DNA of 25,085 nt from Candidatus Gerdarchaeota archaeon. GTDB taxonomy: Archaea > Asgardarchaeota > Heimdallarchaeia > JABLTI01. Below the pieces are notes generated by a model, which was not told where the DNA came from, ran no database searches, and worked only from the letters and a program-made list of their open reading frames with translations. The stretch is taken from positions 1-25,085 of the forward strand of contig JAEORJ010000223.1 in the NCBI GenBank assembly GCA_016840945.1, written 5' to 3'. Made by a program: the position numbers and the translations under genes. This document shows positions 7,868 to 16,355 of this stretch, one piece after another; the stretch's first letter is position 1, and each line of letters starts with the position of its first letter.

Positions 7868-9301
7868 CTATGATTCTCTTTCACACAATCCTTGTGATGG
7901 CTCTGATTTTATTGGGTAGTCACCTGTTAAGCAAGCAAGGCAGAGATGATTGTTCTCAGGCCAAGTATCAAATCCTATAGCATTAACCAATAAAGGTATT
8001 ATATTATAGATTACTGCATCCACCCCAATTATCTCAGCTATCTGTTCATCCGTTCGACCACAAGCAATCAATTCACGTTCTGTTGGAAAATCTGTCCCCA
8101 TAAAACAAGGGTTGATTAATTTTGGACAGCTGATCGCAAAATAAACTTTAGTTGCGCCAGCACTGCGAATCATTTTTATAATTCCTCTAGAGGTTGTTCC
8201 TCTAACAATGGAATCATCAACTAGAACAACTCGTTTACCTTTGACTAGATTTTCCATTACGTTTAACTTTAATTTAACAGCTTCTTCTCTAGCTGTTTGG
8301 CGTGGCATGATAAATGTTCGACCAACATATCTGTTCCGAATTAATGCTTCTGAATATTCAATGCCTGTTTCTTTTGAAAATCCAATAGCTGCTATACGTC
8401 CTGAATCAGGTATCGGGATAACTAAATCCGCTTCATAACCTTGTTCCTTGAACAATTTTCCCAAAGCTCGCCCTATTTTTTCACGTGCTTCATAGGCGGA
8501 TATTCCATCTAACACAGCATCTGGTCTGGCGAAATAAACCCATTCGAACATACAATGAGCAACTTTCTTCTCTTTCACCAATTGCTTGTGTTTCAATCCT
8601 TTATCATTAATAATTAGCATCTCACCTGGTTTAACATCTGCTTTGAATTTTGCACCAACAATTGTTAAACCAATGGTTTCAGAAGCAACAACAATATCTC
8701 CATCATCAGTTGTACCATAGCACAATGGTTTAAACCCAAGAGGATCACGTAAGGCAACTAATTCACCTTTACTAGTTGCAATTAAAAGTGAGTATGCACC
8801 ATCTAGTACTTCGATTAATTTTGTGCAAACTTTTTCAAAATCACCATTGTTCTCCTCAAGACTGAAATCGACTAGTTTACCAATTACCTCAGTATCTGTA
8901 TCATGACTGAATCGATAACCTTGTTCCATTAAATAAGCTCTAACATCTTCAAAATTAGCTATAGTGCCATTAAATGCAATAGCAATTTTAGTTTGTCTTG
9001 TTTGAAGTACAAAAGGTTGAACTCCTATTGTTAAATCGCTTCCTGCTGTTGGGTATCTTACATGACCAATACCATATTTCCCTTTAAGGGAAGCTAAAGT
9101 AGTTTTGTCAAATATATCTTGAACAAACCCTAAATCAGAAATAGTTTTCATATTTTTTTTATTAATTACCGTTATCCCTGCGCTTGATTGACCACGATGT
9201 TGTAAAGTTAATAATCCTTGGTAAATTAAGAAACCTAATTCATGTATGTGATTAGTTGTTCGTATTCCGATAATTCCACAATGGTCATTTATTTTATCCA
9301 A
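7868..9301 (-). CDS. purF: Amidophosphoribosyltransferase, Fe-S type
   Basis: PurF makes phosphoribosylamine from PRPP and glutamine, the committed step. It is 477 residues long. MDKINDH is a short propeptide; removal exposes Cys8 of CGIIGI as the glutaminase nucleophile. HRGQSSAG and AFNGTIAN belong to the glutaminase domain. The PRPP site VVLVDDSIVRGTTS is at 358-371. Cys250, Cys399, Cys454 and Cys457 align by context with the four [4Fe-4S] ligands of the Bacillus subtilis type enzyme, so the cluster-bearing, oxygen-labile form is expected. The start is TTG 9301 with GAGG 8 bases upstream; no in-frame ATG is close. It follows purL by 74 bases. Confidence 0.95.
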   Translation of the reverse strand: MDKINDHCGIIGIRTTNHIHELGFLIYQGLLTLQHRGQSSAGITVINKKNMKTISDLGFVQDIFDKTTLASLKGKYGIGHVRYPTAGSDLTIGVQPFVLQTRQTKIAIAFNGTIANFEDVRAYLMEQGYRFSHDTDTEVIGKLVDFSLEENNGDFEKVCTKLIEVLDGAYSLLIATSKGELVALRDPLGFKPLCYGTTDDGDIVVASETIGLTIVGAKFKADVKPGEMLIINDKGLKHKQLVKEKKVAHCMFEWVYFARPDAVLDGISAYEAREKIGRALGKLFKEQGYEADLVIPIPDSGRIAAIGFSKETGIEYSEALIRNRYVGRTFIMPRQTAREEAVKLKLNVMENLVKGKRVVLVDDSIVRGTTSRGIIKMIRSAGATKVYFAISCPKLINPCFMGTDFPTERELIACGRTDEQIAEIIGVDAVIYNIIPLLVNAIGFDTWPENNHLCLACLTGDYPIKSEPSQGLCERES

Positions 9302-9375
9302 ACAAGCTTCCTCATTCGAGTATTGATTGTTTCTACTTTATAGATTTTAGCATAATATCAAAGGTTAGAGAGCGT

Positions 9376-11625
9376 TCAAAGCTCTCCTTCCATTTCTTTC
9401 TCCATGCGCCACTTCCAGGTTTCCTTAATTTCTTGTAATGGTATTTCTAAAACCTTCTTAACTTCTTCATTACCATTTTCTATTATGATTTGTTGTTCTA
9501 CAGTTACATTACCAATGTATGATGCTGGAATTTCGTCTTCTGCAAACATTGCTATGATTTTTTCAACATCCTCTTCTTTTGCTGTCATGAGAAATCGTCC
9601 ATGTGTTTCGGAGAATAATTTAATATCGTATCTCTTAGTATCAGCGGGAATTCTATTTAGATTAATTTTATATCCAAGATCCCCTCCCATAGCCATTTCA
9701 GTAAGCGCAACAAATAAACCACCTTTAGATATATCATGGCAAGCTGTAACTATTCCAGTATTGATAGCTTCGACAACATTATTTAGAAGTTTTTTAGCAT
9801 GAACCAAATCAACTTTTGGTACTCTACCATCATCTTTTTTATGAATGACTTTTGTATACTCTGATCCACCAATTTCAGTTTTAGTTTCACCTATAAGCAG
9901 GATATATTCTTTAGAAGCTTTGAAATTACTATTCACTGTTTTTTCGACATCATTTAAAAGTCCTGCAACAAAGAGTACTGGTGAAGGTTTAACTGCCACA
10001 TCATTTATTTCATCATGATTATAGAAGCTAACATTCCCACCAACACAAGGAACTGAAAGTGCTTTAGCAGCATCTGCTATACCTTCAACAACCTTCTCAA
10101 ATGTCCAGAAAACAGAAGGGTGTTCAGGATTGCCAAAATTCAAACAATCAGTCATTGCTATGGGTTCTGCACCTGTAGCTGCAACATTGCTACAAGCTTC
10201 CATCATTAATCCTGCTCCACCATTATATGGATCAAGATAACAATGGTTGGAGTTACCATCAAATGTTACTGAAATACCTCTTTTTGAGCCAAACTCAGAT
10301 AATCTGAAAACACCAGCATCGCCTTGACCAGATTTTACCACAGAATGTAATCCTACCTCAGTATCGTATTGTCTATAAACCCATTCCCTACTGATTATGT
10401 TATCACTAATCATAATAGTCTTACAATTTTCTTTTAATTCATCATTTGTTGGTTCTTTTGGTAACCAATTGTGATTAATCTTGTTAAGATACTTGGGATA
10501 TTGTGCTTTGCGATGTGCTACAGGTGGTTTGGTAAGTAGATGGGCAGGGAGATCAACAATAGTATGTCCTTTATATTTAACCACACATTTGCCTGTTGTA
10601 GTTACTTCTCCTAAAATTTCATAAGGTAATTCATATTTTTCAAAAATAGCTCCTATTTTTTCAACATTTTCCGGTTTAACTACAAAGAACATTCTCTCTT
10701 GGGATTCACTGACGAGAATCTCCCAGGGATCCATGTCGTCTTCTCGTATACGAATATTTTCTAATTTTATCTCAGTGCCAGTTCCTCCAGCATCAGCTGT
10801 TTCCGAAATAGAACAAGTGACACCAGCAGCTCCAAGATCCTTTAATCCCTCTACAACATCTGCTCTAATAGCCTCCAATGTTGCTTCAATAATAAGTTTC
10901 TTCATGTAAGGGTCGCCAATTTGAACTGCTCCTCTGTCACTCTCAGATTCTTCAGTGATATTTTTCGATGCAAAAGCAGCTCCTTTTAATCCATCACGAC
11001 CAGTTGATCCTCCAAGGAGTATAAGTTTATCACCTGGGGTGGTTGCTCGACTGAGAGCTAAATCATCTTTCTTCATTACACCAAAACAACCTACATTGAT
11101 TAAACAGTTGATTTGAAATGAAGGATCAAATTCAATCTCCCCTCCAGCATTCGCTATCCCAACACAATTTCCATATGAGCCCACTCCTTTTGTTACCCAT
11201 TTAAGTAACCATTTTGTGTGTGCATTTGATAGATTGCCAAATCGAAAAGAATCTAATAATCCAATAGGTCTAGCACCCATACATAGGATGTCTCTGATTA
11301 TACCTCCTATGCCTGTTGCTGCGCCATTAAAAGGATCAATAGCTGAAGGATGATTATGGGATTCAAGTTTAAACACTAATGCTAACCCATCACCAATATC
11401 TACTACTCCAGCATCTTCCCCCGGACCACAAATAACTCTTGGCCCTTCAGTCGGGAATTTCTTCAATACTGGACGTGAGCTTTTATAGGAACAATGTTCG
11501 GAGTTCATTACTTCGAGCATGGCTGCTTCCGGTACTGTTAAATCACGTTTTAATGTATGAGCTACTAACTTCTTCTCATCCTTTGTTAAGTTTAATTCAT
11601 TTTTCTTTACATATTCTTGTTCCAT
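9376..11625 (-). CDS. purL: Phosphoribosylformylglycinamidine synthase, large subunit
   Basis: PurL is the ATP-dependent synthetase subunit of FGAM synthase and works with PurQ (ammonia from glutamine) and PurS. The 749-residue length matches the small PurL type that needs PurS. Visible motifs: NSEHCSYKSSRP (His44), GPGEDAG (67-73), ESHNHPSAI (88-96), GAATGIGGIIRD (101-112) and, in the second half, NGGAG and CVGGNVSFYN. I chose ATG 11625 because AGGAGG lies 7 bases upstream. The earlier in-frame ATG 11676 would overlap purQ by 50 bases and has no such signal. Only one base separates the purQ stop from this start, so translation is coupled. Confidence 0.95.
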   Translation of the reverse strand: MEQEYVKKNELNLTKDEKKLVAHTLKRDLTVPEAAMLEVMNSEHCSYKSSRPVLKKFPTEGPRVICGPGEDAGVVDIGDGLALVFKLESHNHPSAIDPFNGAATGIGGIIRDILCMGARPIGLLDSFRFGNLSNAHTKWLLKWVTKGVGSYGNCVGIANAGGEIEFDPSFQINCLINVGCFGVMKKDDLALSRATTPGDKLILLGGSTGRDGLKGAAFASKNITEESESDRGAVQIGDPYMKKLIIEATLEAIRADVVEGLKDLGAAGVTCSISETADAGGTGTEIKLENIRIREDDMDPWEILVSESQERMFFVVKPENVEKIGAIFEKYELPYEILGEVTTTGKCVVKYKGHTIVDLPAHLLTKPPVAHRKAQYPKYLNKINHNWLPKEPTNDELKENCKTIMISDNIISREWVYRQYDTEVGLHSVVKSGQGDAGVFRLSEFGSKRGISVTFDGNSNHCYLDPYNGGAGLMMEACSNVAATGAEPIAMTDCLNFGNPEHPSVFWTFEKVVEGIADAAKALSVPCVGGNVSFYNHDEINDVAVKPSPVLFVAGLLNDVEKTVNSNFKASKEYILLIGETKTEIGGSEYTKVIHKKDDGRVPKVDLVHAKKLLNNVVEAINTGIVTACHDISKGGLFVALTEMAMGGDLGYKINLNRIPADTKRYDIKLFSETHGRFLMTAKEEDVEKIIAMFAEDEIPASYIGNVTVEQQIIIENGNEEVKKVLEIPLQEIKETWKWRMEKEMEGEL

Positions 11626-11626
11626 C

Positions 11627-12343
11627 TTAGCTCCTCCTGAAGTAATTCTCAATTGATTTAAAGTAACATTTACCATGGTCAGTTTTCCATGGGCTAAGAA
11701 TGCTCTCAGCAGCTCTTTCTGGATGTGGCATTAGTCCTACAACATTCCCCTCGAGATTACAAATTCCAGCGATATTTTCAATTGAACCATTTGGATTTGA
11801 TTCAGCTGTTGTCTCTCCCTCATCAGAAACATATCTCCAAACGACTTGATCATTTTCACTTAATTCTTTGAGAGCTTTTTCATCATTAAAGTAGCGTCCT
11901 TCTCCATGAGCTATAGGGATTCGCCAAATATCACCTTTCTTAGCAATATTTGTAGCCGCACTTCTAGTTGTTTCTACTCGAAGATTAACCCATTTACAAC
12001 TAAAGCGTAGTGAGGCATTCCCTACAAGTGCACCAGGTAATAATCCTGATTCCACTAATATCTGAAAACCATTACAAATACCAAAAATCGGGATTCCATC
12101 TTTGGCAAACTCTTTTACTTTTTTCATAACTGGCGTATATGCAGCAATTACTCCTGCTCGAAGATGGTCTCCATAAGTAAATCCCCCTGGTAGAAATATC
12201 GCATCATAATTATCAAGACTAGACAATGCATCATTATGCCAAATAAAATCTACATCCCATCCCATGACGTTTTTCATGGCACTCACTAAATCGCGATCGC
12301 AGGTCGATCCTGAAAATTGGATGACTATAACTCGCATAGGCAT
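11627..12343 (-). CDS. purQ: Phosphoribosylformylglycinamidine synthase, glutaminase subunit
   Basis: A class I glutamine amidotransferase of 238 residues that feeds ammonia to PurL. The nucleophile is Cys90 in [10 protein letters not shown]; the other triad members are His207 and Glu209 in MPHPERA. The N-terminus [12 protein letters not shown] and [14 protein letters not shown] are typical of PurQ. ATG 12343 is preferred since GGTGA ends 7 bases before it; ATG 12337 would be 13 bases away. It lies 32 bases after purS and one base before purL. Confidence 0.95.
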   Translation of the reverse strand: MPMRVIVIQFSGSTCDRDLVSAMKNVMGWDVDFIWHNDALSSLDNYDAIFLPGGFTYGDHLRAGVIAAYTPVMKKVKEFAKDGIPIFGICNGFQILVESGLLPGALVGNASLRFSCKWVNLRVETTRSAATNIAKKGDIWRIPIAHGEGRYFNDEKALKELSENDQVVWRYVSDEGETTAESNPNGSIENIAGICNLEGNVVGLMPHPERAAESILSPWKTDHGKCYFKSIENYFRRS

Positions 12344-12375
12344 ACTTTACTCACCGTTAATTAATCATATATGTT

Positions 12376-12633
12376 TTACTCTACAATTTTTATTGTGCAA
12401 GTATGGGCTACAGGATTATAAATGCGCAATTCATTTACCATTCGTAAACAAATTTCCTCTGCTTTAGCTTCATTTTCAGCTTCGAGCTTAACTTTGATAA
12501 CTTTCCCAGTGCGAACAGAAGTTACCATTGCATAGCCATTTTTAATCATTAAATCTCGCATAATTGTTTCCCCTTCGGGATCACGAGCACTTTTCTTTCC
12601 TTCTATAACTATTTCTACACTAAATATTGGCAT
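12376..12633 (-). CDS. purS: Phosphoribosylformylglycinamidine synthase, PurS subunit
   Basis: An 85-residue beta-alpha-beta protein that bridges PurQ and PurL in the FGAM synthase complex. It begins FSVEIVIEGKKSARDPEGET, the normal PurS start with its DPEG turn, followed by VTSVRTGKVIKV and a C-terminal strand. It is the first gene of the purine block, and a small inverted repeat (GTTTC/GAAAC, 12672-12685) lies about 40 bases upstream. The ribosome binding site is weak (GGCGGG, 13 bases away), so a leader transcript is likely but its start is not clear. Confidence 0.93.
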   Translation of the reverse strand: MPIFSVEIVIEGKKSARDPEGETIMRDLMIKNGYAMVTSVRTGKVIKVKLEAENEAKAEEICLRMVNELRIYNPVAHTCTIKIVE

Positions 12634-12721
12634 AATGCTTTAACCCGCCTAAAACAATCAAATGGTTTCATGTTTCCCAAGAAACGCTTAATATTAAATG
12701 TTTTTTATCAAATAATAAATT

Positions 12722-12757
12722 AAAAAAGAGGGGGAAGAGGAGAAAAAAAATCCTCTT
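12722..12757 (-). terminator. Terminator after the LarA-type gene
   Basis: On the minus strand AAGAGGA (12757-12751) pairs with TCCTCTT (12741-12735) over a loop containing eight T, and the stem is followed by CCCCC and TCTTTTTTAA. It overlaps the stop codon of the LarA-type gene and precedes purS by about 100 bases, so it should insulate the purine block from the gene upstream. Confidence 0.65.
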
Positions 12758-14150
12758 AAGCCTTTGGAATGACATACATACCGGCATCAGCCATGACATA
12801 AATCAACCCATTGGGTTTTTCTTCTAAAAATTTAGCAACATAATTTTGCAATGTCTCTTGTACTGAACCTTTTATTTCAATAGCATTGATTCTGAAAGTT
12901 TCTTTGAGTTCTTTTGGATCCATTTCAGTTATCATATCAATTCTATCATCCTTCAAGATTCGAAGTAAATCAACTGGTTTTTGGTTGCCTATTTTGAAAG
13001 TTTCTTCACTACATTTATTGCCTACAACCCAGGTTAGAGCATCATCAAGGCTCATGCCTTTAATTGCTTTCATGGTGTCATGATATGCTTGATTGCCAAC
13101 ACCATCTTCAGCTCGCGCTAAAAGTAGAATTATGCCACCTTTTTTAGCGGCATTCCAAGCAGCATGTACACCTTTTCCTGCTTGGTACAAATTCAATCCA
13201 AGTTCACCAGTAGTGACAATTACTAAATCAGCTGGTTTATCAACTTCAACAATTCTTAATGGTTCTAGTAATTTTTTAGCTAAATGGTGTAATGATATAA
13301 GGTCACCAGCATTTAAGTGAACAATTTTTTTCTCATGTAAAATAGCATCTATACCAAAGACGGGTTTTGTTTTCATTACTTCTTTAGACATTTCTATCAT
13401 ATCTTGAATTACTGGATTTCCTTCAGTATTTCCAAGACGGCATTCAGCTTTGAATCCTGTTTCAATACAAAATGCTTTTGGATGATTGCGGCTGATAGTT
13501 TTTCTTCCAGAAATTCCGGGGAAAAATGATTTAACAGTACCTGCAACACCTGCGAAGTAATGATATTCTGAATCAGTCATTGGAATAATCATACAAGATT
13601 CTAAAGCGAGATTATTAAGATAGATTGGAGTACCTCTACTGGAAGTACCTATTTGAGTAACTCCATCATCACAATTGTGAATTTCAATGTGATCTTTATA
13701 TTGATTCCAAATTTTGGTCCCTAGAATTTTCTTTTCAATTTCCTCTGGAGTTGGTGGTCTATGAGTGCCACTTGCAATTAATATTCTCAGGTCTTTAGCA
13801 TCAACACCATATTCTAATATTTTCTGATAGAGAATTGGTAATAATATTCTAGTGTGGATATTTGGTCGAGTATTATCATCAGTTAAAATAACGACAGGTT
13901 TTCCTTTGGAGTAGTGTTTTTTGATTAATTCCTTCAAAGGAGGGCTGTCTATAGGTTTTTCTAAAACCTCAGTAAGTTTCTTTTCAATTTCCTTAATCTC
14001 GGGGAAATTGCCCTTTATCTCAAGAAATTGAGCATTAGCTTTTTCAGGTATAAAATGATCAATTTCATTTGCACCATAATCTATTGGAGTATGCTTATAT
14101 TTAGTGGTCATGTCTCTGGCCATCCATGAAATATTACTTTTCGAATACAT
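12756..14150 (-). CDS. LarA-type nickel-pincer enzyme (lactate racemase family)
   Basis: A 464-residue protein of the LarA superfamily, whose members racemise or epimerise 2-hydroxyacids with a nickel-pincer nucleotide cofactor. Visible residues: DNTRP (Asp92, Arg95), His130 in SGTHRP, His197 in EYHYFAG, Lys207 in VKSFFPG and His223 in RNHPKA. The spacings 197-207-223 equal those I recall between His174, Lys184 and His200 of the Lactobacillus enzyme, so the cofactor-binding Lys and Ni ligands are intact. Substrate unknown; many homologues act on acids other than lactate. No larB, larC or larE is in the window. The start may be leaderless ATG 14150 (an AT-rich box at 14181-14188 fits) or Met14 at 14111. 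Confidence 0.85.
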   Translation of the reverse strand: MYSKSNISWMARDMTTKYKHTPIDYGANEIDHFIPEKANAQFLEIKGNFPEIKEIEKKLTEVLEKPIDSPPLKELIKKHYSKGKPVVILTDDNTRPNIHTRILLPILYQKILEYGVDAKDLRILIASGTHRPPTPEEIEKKILGTKIWNQYKDHIEIHNCDDGVTQIGTSSRGTPIYLNNLALESCMIIPMTDSEYHYFAGVAGTVKSFFPGISGRKTISRNHPKAFCIETGFKAECRLGNTEGNPVIQDMIEMSKEVMKTKPVFGIDAILHEKKIVHLNAGDLISLHHLAKKLLEPLRIVEVDKPADLVIVTTGELGLNLYQAGKGVHAAWNAAKKGGIILLLARAEDGVGNQAYHDTMKAIKGMSLDDALTWVVGNKCSEETFKIGNQKPVDLLRILKDDRIDMITEMDPKELKETFRINAIEIKGSVQETLQNYVAKFLEEKPNGLIYVMADAGMYVIPKA

Positions 14151-14302
14151 AAAAAGCTGGTTCTATTCTTATCTTTTTTGATAAATTTACAATGCCGATT
14201 ATTTATCTCAAAGCCTAATTTTAGCAAAAAATTCATGAATAACCAAAATAATCAGATTTCAGATAAAATTACTTGTAAATATGTAGAAACGAGACGATTT
14301 AA

Positions 14303-14635
14303 ATGACAAAGCATAAGCTATGTGATATTTCTGAAATACCTATTAATGATGTTAAAACTTTTAAAATCGAAGATCTTGAAATTGCTGTTTTTAATGTAGG
14401 TGGCGAATTTTATGCCATAGATCAAAAATGCACTCATCTTAAAGGAAACCTCGCTAAAGGTACCTTAGATGGTAAAATAATCCAATGCCCACTTCATGGT
14501 GCTCGCTTTAGCTTAGAAACTGGTGAATTGCTTAGCCCACCAGGTACAATTGCTGGATGGTTTAAAAAAGCAAAAAACACAAACATCTATAAATTAAATA
14601 TTAAAGATAAGATGCTCTATATTACAATTGAATAA
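14303..14635 (+). CDS. Rieske-type [2Fe-2S] ferredoxin-like protein
   Basis: A soluble 110-residue Rieske domain. The cluster ligands are Cys43 and His45 in CTHLKG and Cys62 and His65 in CPLHGARF. There is no signal or membrane segment, so it resembles the ferredoxin component of dioxygenases or the small subunit of assimilatory nitrite reductase (NirD type). It would carry electrons to an unknown partner; no oxygenase or nitrite reductase is nearby. No ribosome binding site is visible before the ATG, and an AT-rich TAAATAT about 25 bases upstream suits a leaderless transcript. Confidence 0.9.
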   Translation: MTKHKLCDISEIPINDVKTFKIEDLEIAVFNVGGEFYAIDQKCTHLKGNLAKGTLDGKIIQCPLHGARFSLETGELLSPPGTIAGWFKKAKNTNIYKLNIKDKMLYITIE

Positions 14636-14670
14636 TTCTTTTTTTTCTATATTACTCATTATTTTTGCTA

Positions 14671-15030
14671 TTAGTCTCTAGACCATAAGCCAAGCACATT
14701 GCCAAAGATATCTTCAAATACTGCATAAAAACCAAAATTATTACCAATCTCGGTTTTTTCCCTGACAATCTTTCCGCCAACTTTAACAATTGATTCTAAT
14801 GTATTTGGTATATTCTCAGTCTCAATATGTAACATAATTTCACCTTTAGCAACTTTTGTATCAGAACGTTCAAAGGCACCACCAACACCAGTTTCACTTG
14901 TGGTAAAAAAAGCATAATCATCAAAACCGGGTATTATCTCTATTTTCCAATTGAAAATCTTTTCATAGAATTCTTTGGCTAATTGCAAATTCTTAACAGG
15001 TATTTCAATATGAACGATATTACTTGTCAT
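14671..15030 (-). CDS. VOC / glyoxalase-bleomycin resistance fold protein
   Basis: A 119-residue single VOC module. It opens with VHIEIPVKNLQLAKEFYEKI, the usual start of the fold, and ends with FEDIFGNVLGLWSRD. VHIE, LHIE and VFED hold possible metal ligands. Family members are glyoxalases, epimerases, dioxygenases or antibiotic-binding proteins, and the exact role cannot be read. ATG 15030 is preferred over GTG 15039 because GTGA lies 5 bases before it. It is convergent with the Rieske gene, 35 bases away. Confidence 0.8.
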   Translation of the reverse strand: MTSNIVHIEIPVKNLQLAKEFYEKIFNWKIEIIPGFDDYAFFTTSETGVGGAFERSDTKVAKGEIMLHIETENIPNTLESIVKVGGKIVREKTEIGNNFGFYAVFEDIFGNVLGLWSRD

Positions 15031-15202
15031 GAAAATCACTATTTAACTATATATGTACTATAATTTAAAGATACTATCTAAAAAACAAAAAAATTAGCTT
15101 TAGATACACTTGTGAAACCTTTACTAAACCATTGCAAGAGATTATTTATAATTTTCTTTGTATAATAATAATCTATACTTGAAAATCTGATTAAATAATA
15201 GT

Positions 15203-15223
15203 TGAGAAATGAGTTTTTTCTCA
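15203..15223. promoter_or_regulatory. Inverted repeat upstream of the surface protein
   Basis: TGAGAAA and TTTCTCA form a 7-bp stem with a 7-base loop, 57 bases before the start at 15280. It could be an operator or leader hairpin. The rest of the 249-base gap (15031-15279) is AT-rich with no reading frame or RNA gene that I can support. Confidence 0.3.
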
Positions 15224-15279
15224 CAAAAAATTATTCATCTGATTTAGACAAGCCCTTAAAATTATGAGGTTTAATAAAA

Positions 15280-16263
15280 ATGAAAACTTTAACAAAAATC
15301 ATGATCGGTCTTGCACTAATCACTCTAATAGTATTACCTGCAACTTCCCAATTAACCTCAGCGGAAGCAGGAAATCAAATAAATGTTCAAGGAGGTCTTG
15401 ATGGCATAACCATTTCCACTGAATATTTAACAATGAAATTGGTGAACGGGAAACCAGAATTCATTTGGTGGAATGGGAACCAAAGCACTGCTGACGAAAT
15501 GTATAAAGTTCAATTTGTAACACTTTCTGAGTATAAAGGTTCAGATAATATTCTTGATTCAAAAACTGAATTATTAAATGCTATAGATTATAATTTAGTG
15601 TCCAGCATTTGGAATACTGATATTGTTGAAGAAGAATTAGCTGTTCATATTACCATGACTCTTTCCGGATTAAAGGATGGAGCAGAGCTACAATTTATAG
15701 TTCATGTTTATGCTACAGAGCAACCATTAAATGGTACTGAAGAAGTAGTAAAAGCATTATCTGAAGTTAAATTTGATATTATAATTAAAAATTGGGTATT
15801 TTCATCAGAAGCAAAAGGTATAGCAATAAACGCTCAAGTGCTAGAGGCACAGAATAGACATCGTGTTCAGATCAGGAATGGAACTGAGGAAGAAAATGGT
15901 AATTATACTAGAGCAATGTTATTCGAAAGCGAAGAAAATGGCAATTCAATTGTTGCCTATTACAAATGGACCACCTTTGCAGATATTTACAGTGGTGGAT
16001 TAAAAACTGGTTCAATAAATGTAGGGACCGCTTATTTAGATGACCAATTACTTGGTGAAGGTGCCGGTTCAGAGAATTCTGGACTGGTTCAACAGTGGCT
16101 CTATTACGGGTATTATGGTGATTCGGTGACACTCGTTCATGACCCATCCGTTGGTGTTAATCCCGAGTCATTCTCAGTACCACTATTTCTATATCCTGTT
16201 ATTAGTGGACTTGTAGCAACTGTAGTTGTGGTAGTTTTGGTGAGACGTAGAAAACAAGCATAA
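15280..16263 (+). CDS. Secreted, C-terminally anchored surface protein of unknown function
   Basis: A 327-residue protein with a signal peptide (1-31, ending near TSAEA), a long beta-rich extracellular part with several N-glycosylation sequons (NQST, NGT twice, NYT), and a C-terminal membrane helix (about 305-321) followed by RRRKQA. I recognise no catalytic motif. The part around 43-60 (YLTMKLVNGKPEFIWWNG) and the Gly-rich YYGYYGD near the end suggest a beta-sandwich. The start has GAGGT 9 bases upstream. A strong terminator follows at once, so it is transcribed alone, just ahead of the membrane-tethered regulator on the same strand. Confidence 0.72.
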   Translation: MKTLTKIMIGLALITLIVLPATSQLTSAEAGNQINVQGGLDGITISTEYLTMKLVNGKPEFIWWNGNQSTADEMYKVQFVTLSEYKGSDNILDSKTELLNAIDYNLVSSIWNTDIVEEELAVHITMTLSGLKDGAELQFIVHVYATEQPLNGTEEVVKALSEVKFDIIIKNWVFSSEAKGIAINAQVLEAQNRHRVQIRNGTEEENGNYTRAMLFESEENGNSIVAYYKWTTFADIYSGGLKTGSINVGTAYLDDQLLGEGAGSENSGLVQQWLYYGYYGDSVTLVHDPSVGVNPESFSVPLFLYPVISGLVATVVVVVLVRRRKQA

Positions 16264-16271
16264 CTACCCTG

Positions 16272-16308
16272 GTGATTCTGGTTTTAACCAGAATCACATC
16301 ATTTTTTT
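16272..16308 (+). terminator. Strong hairpin terminator after the surface protein
   Basis: GTGATTCTGGTT and AACCAGAATCAC form a perfect 12-bp stem with a 2-base centre (16272-16297), followed by seven T at 16302-16308. It starts 9 bases after the stop codon. Confidence 0.85.
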
Positions 16309-16313
16309 ATATA
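16306..16313 (+). promoter_or_regulatory. TATA box of the membrane-tethered regulator
   Basis: TTTATATA, centred about 46 bases before ATG 16356. Transcription from about 26 bases downstream would give a leader of about 20 bases that includes the GGTGA site. The box overlaps the T-tract of the preceding terminator. Confidence 0.5.
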
Positions 16314-16355
16314 GAAGGTTTTTATTATGTTTAATACTTATGTAAGGTGAAGCAT

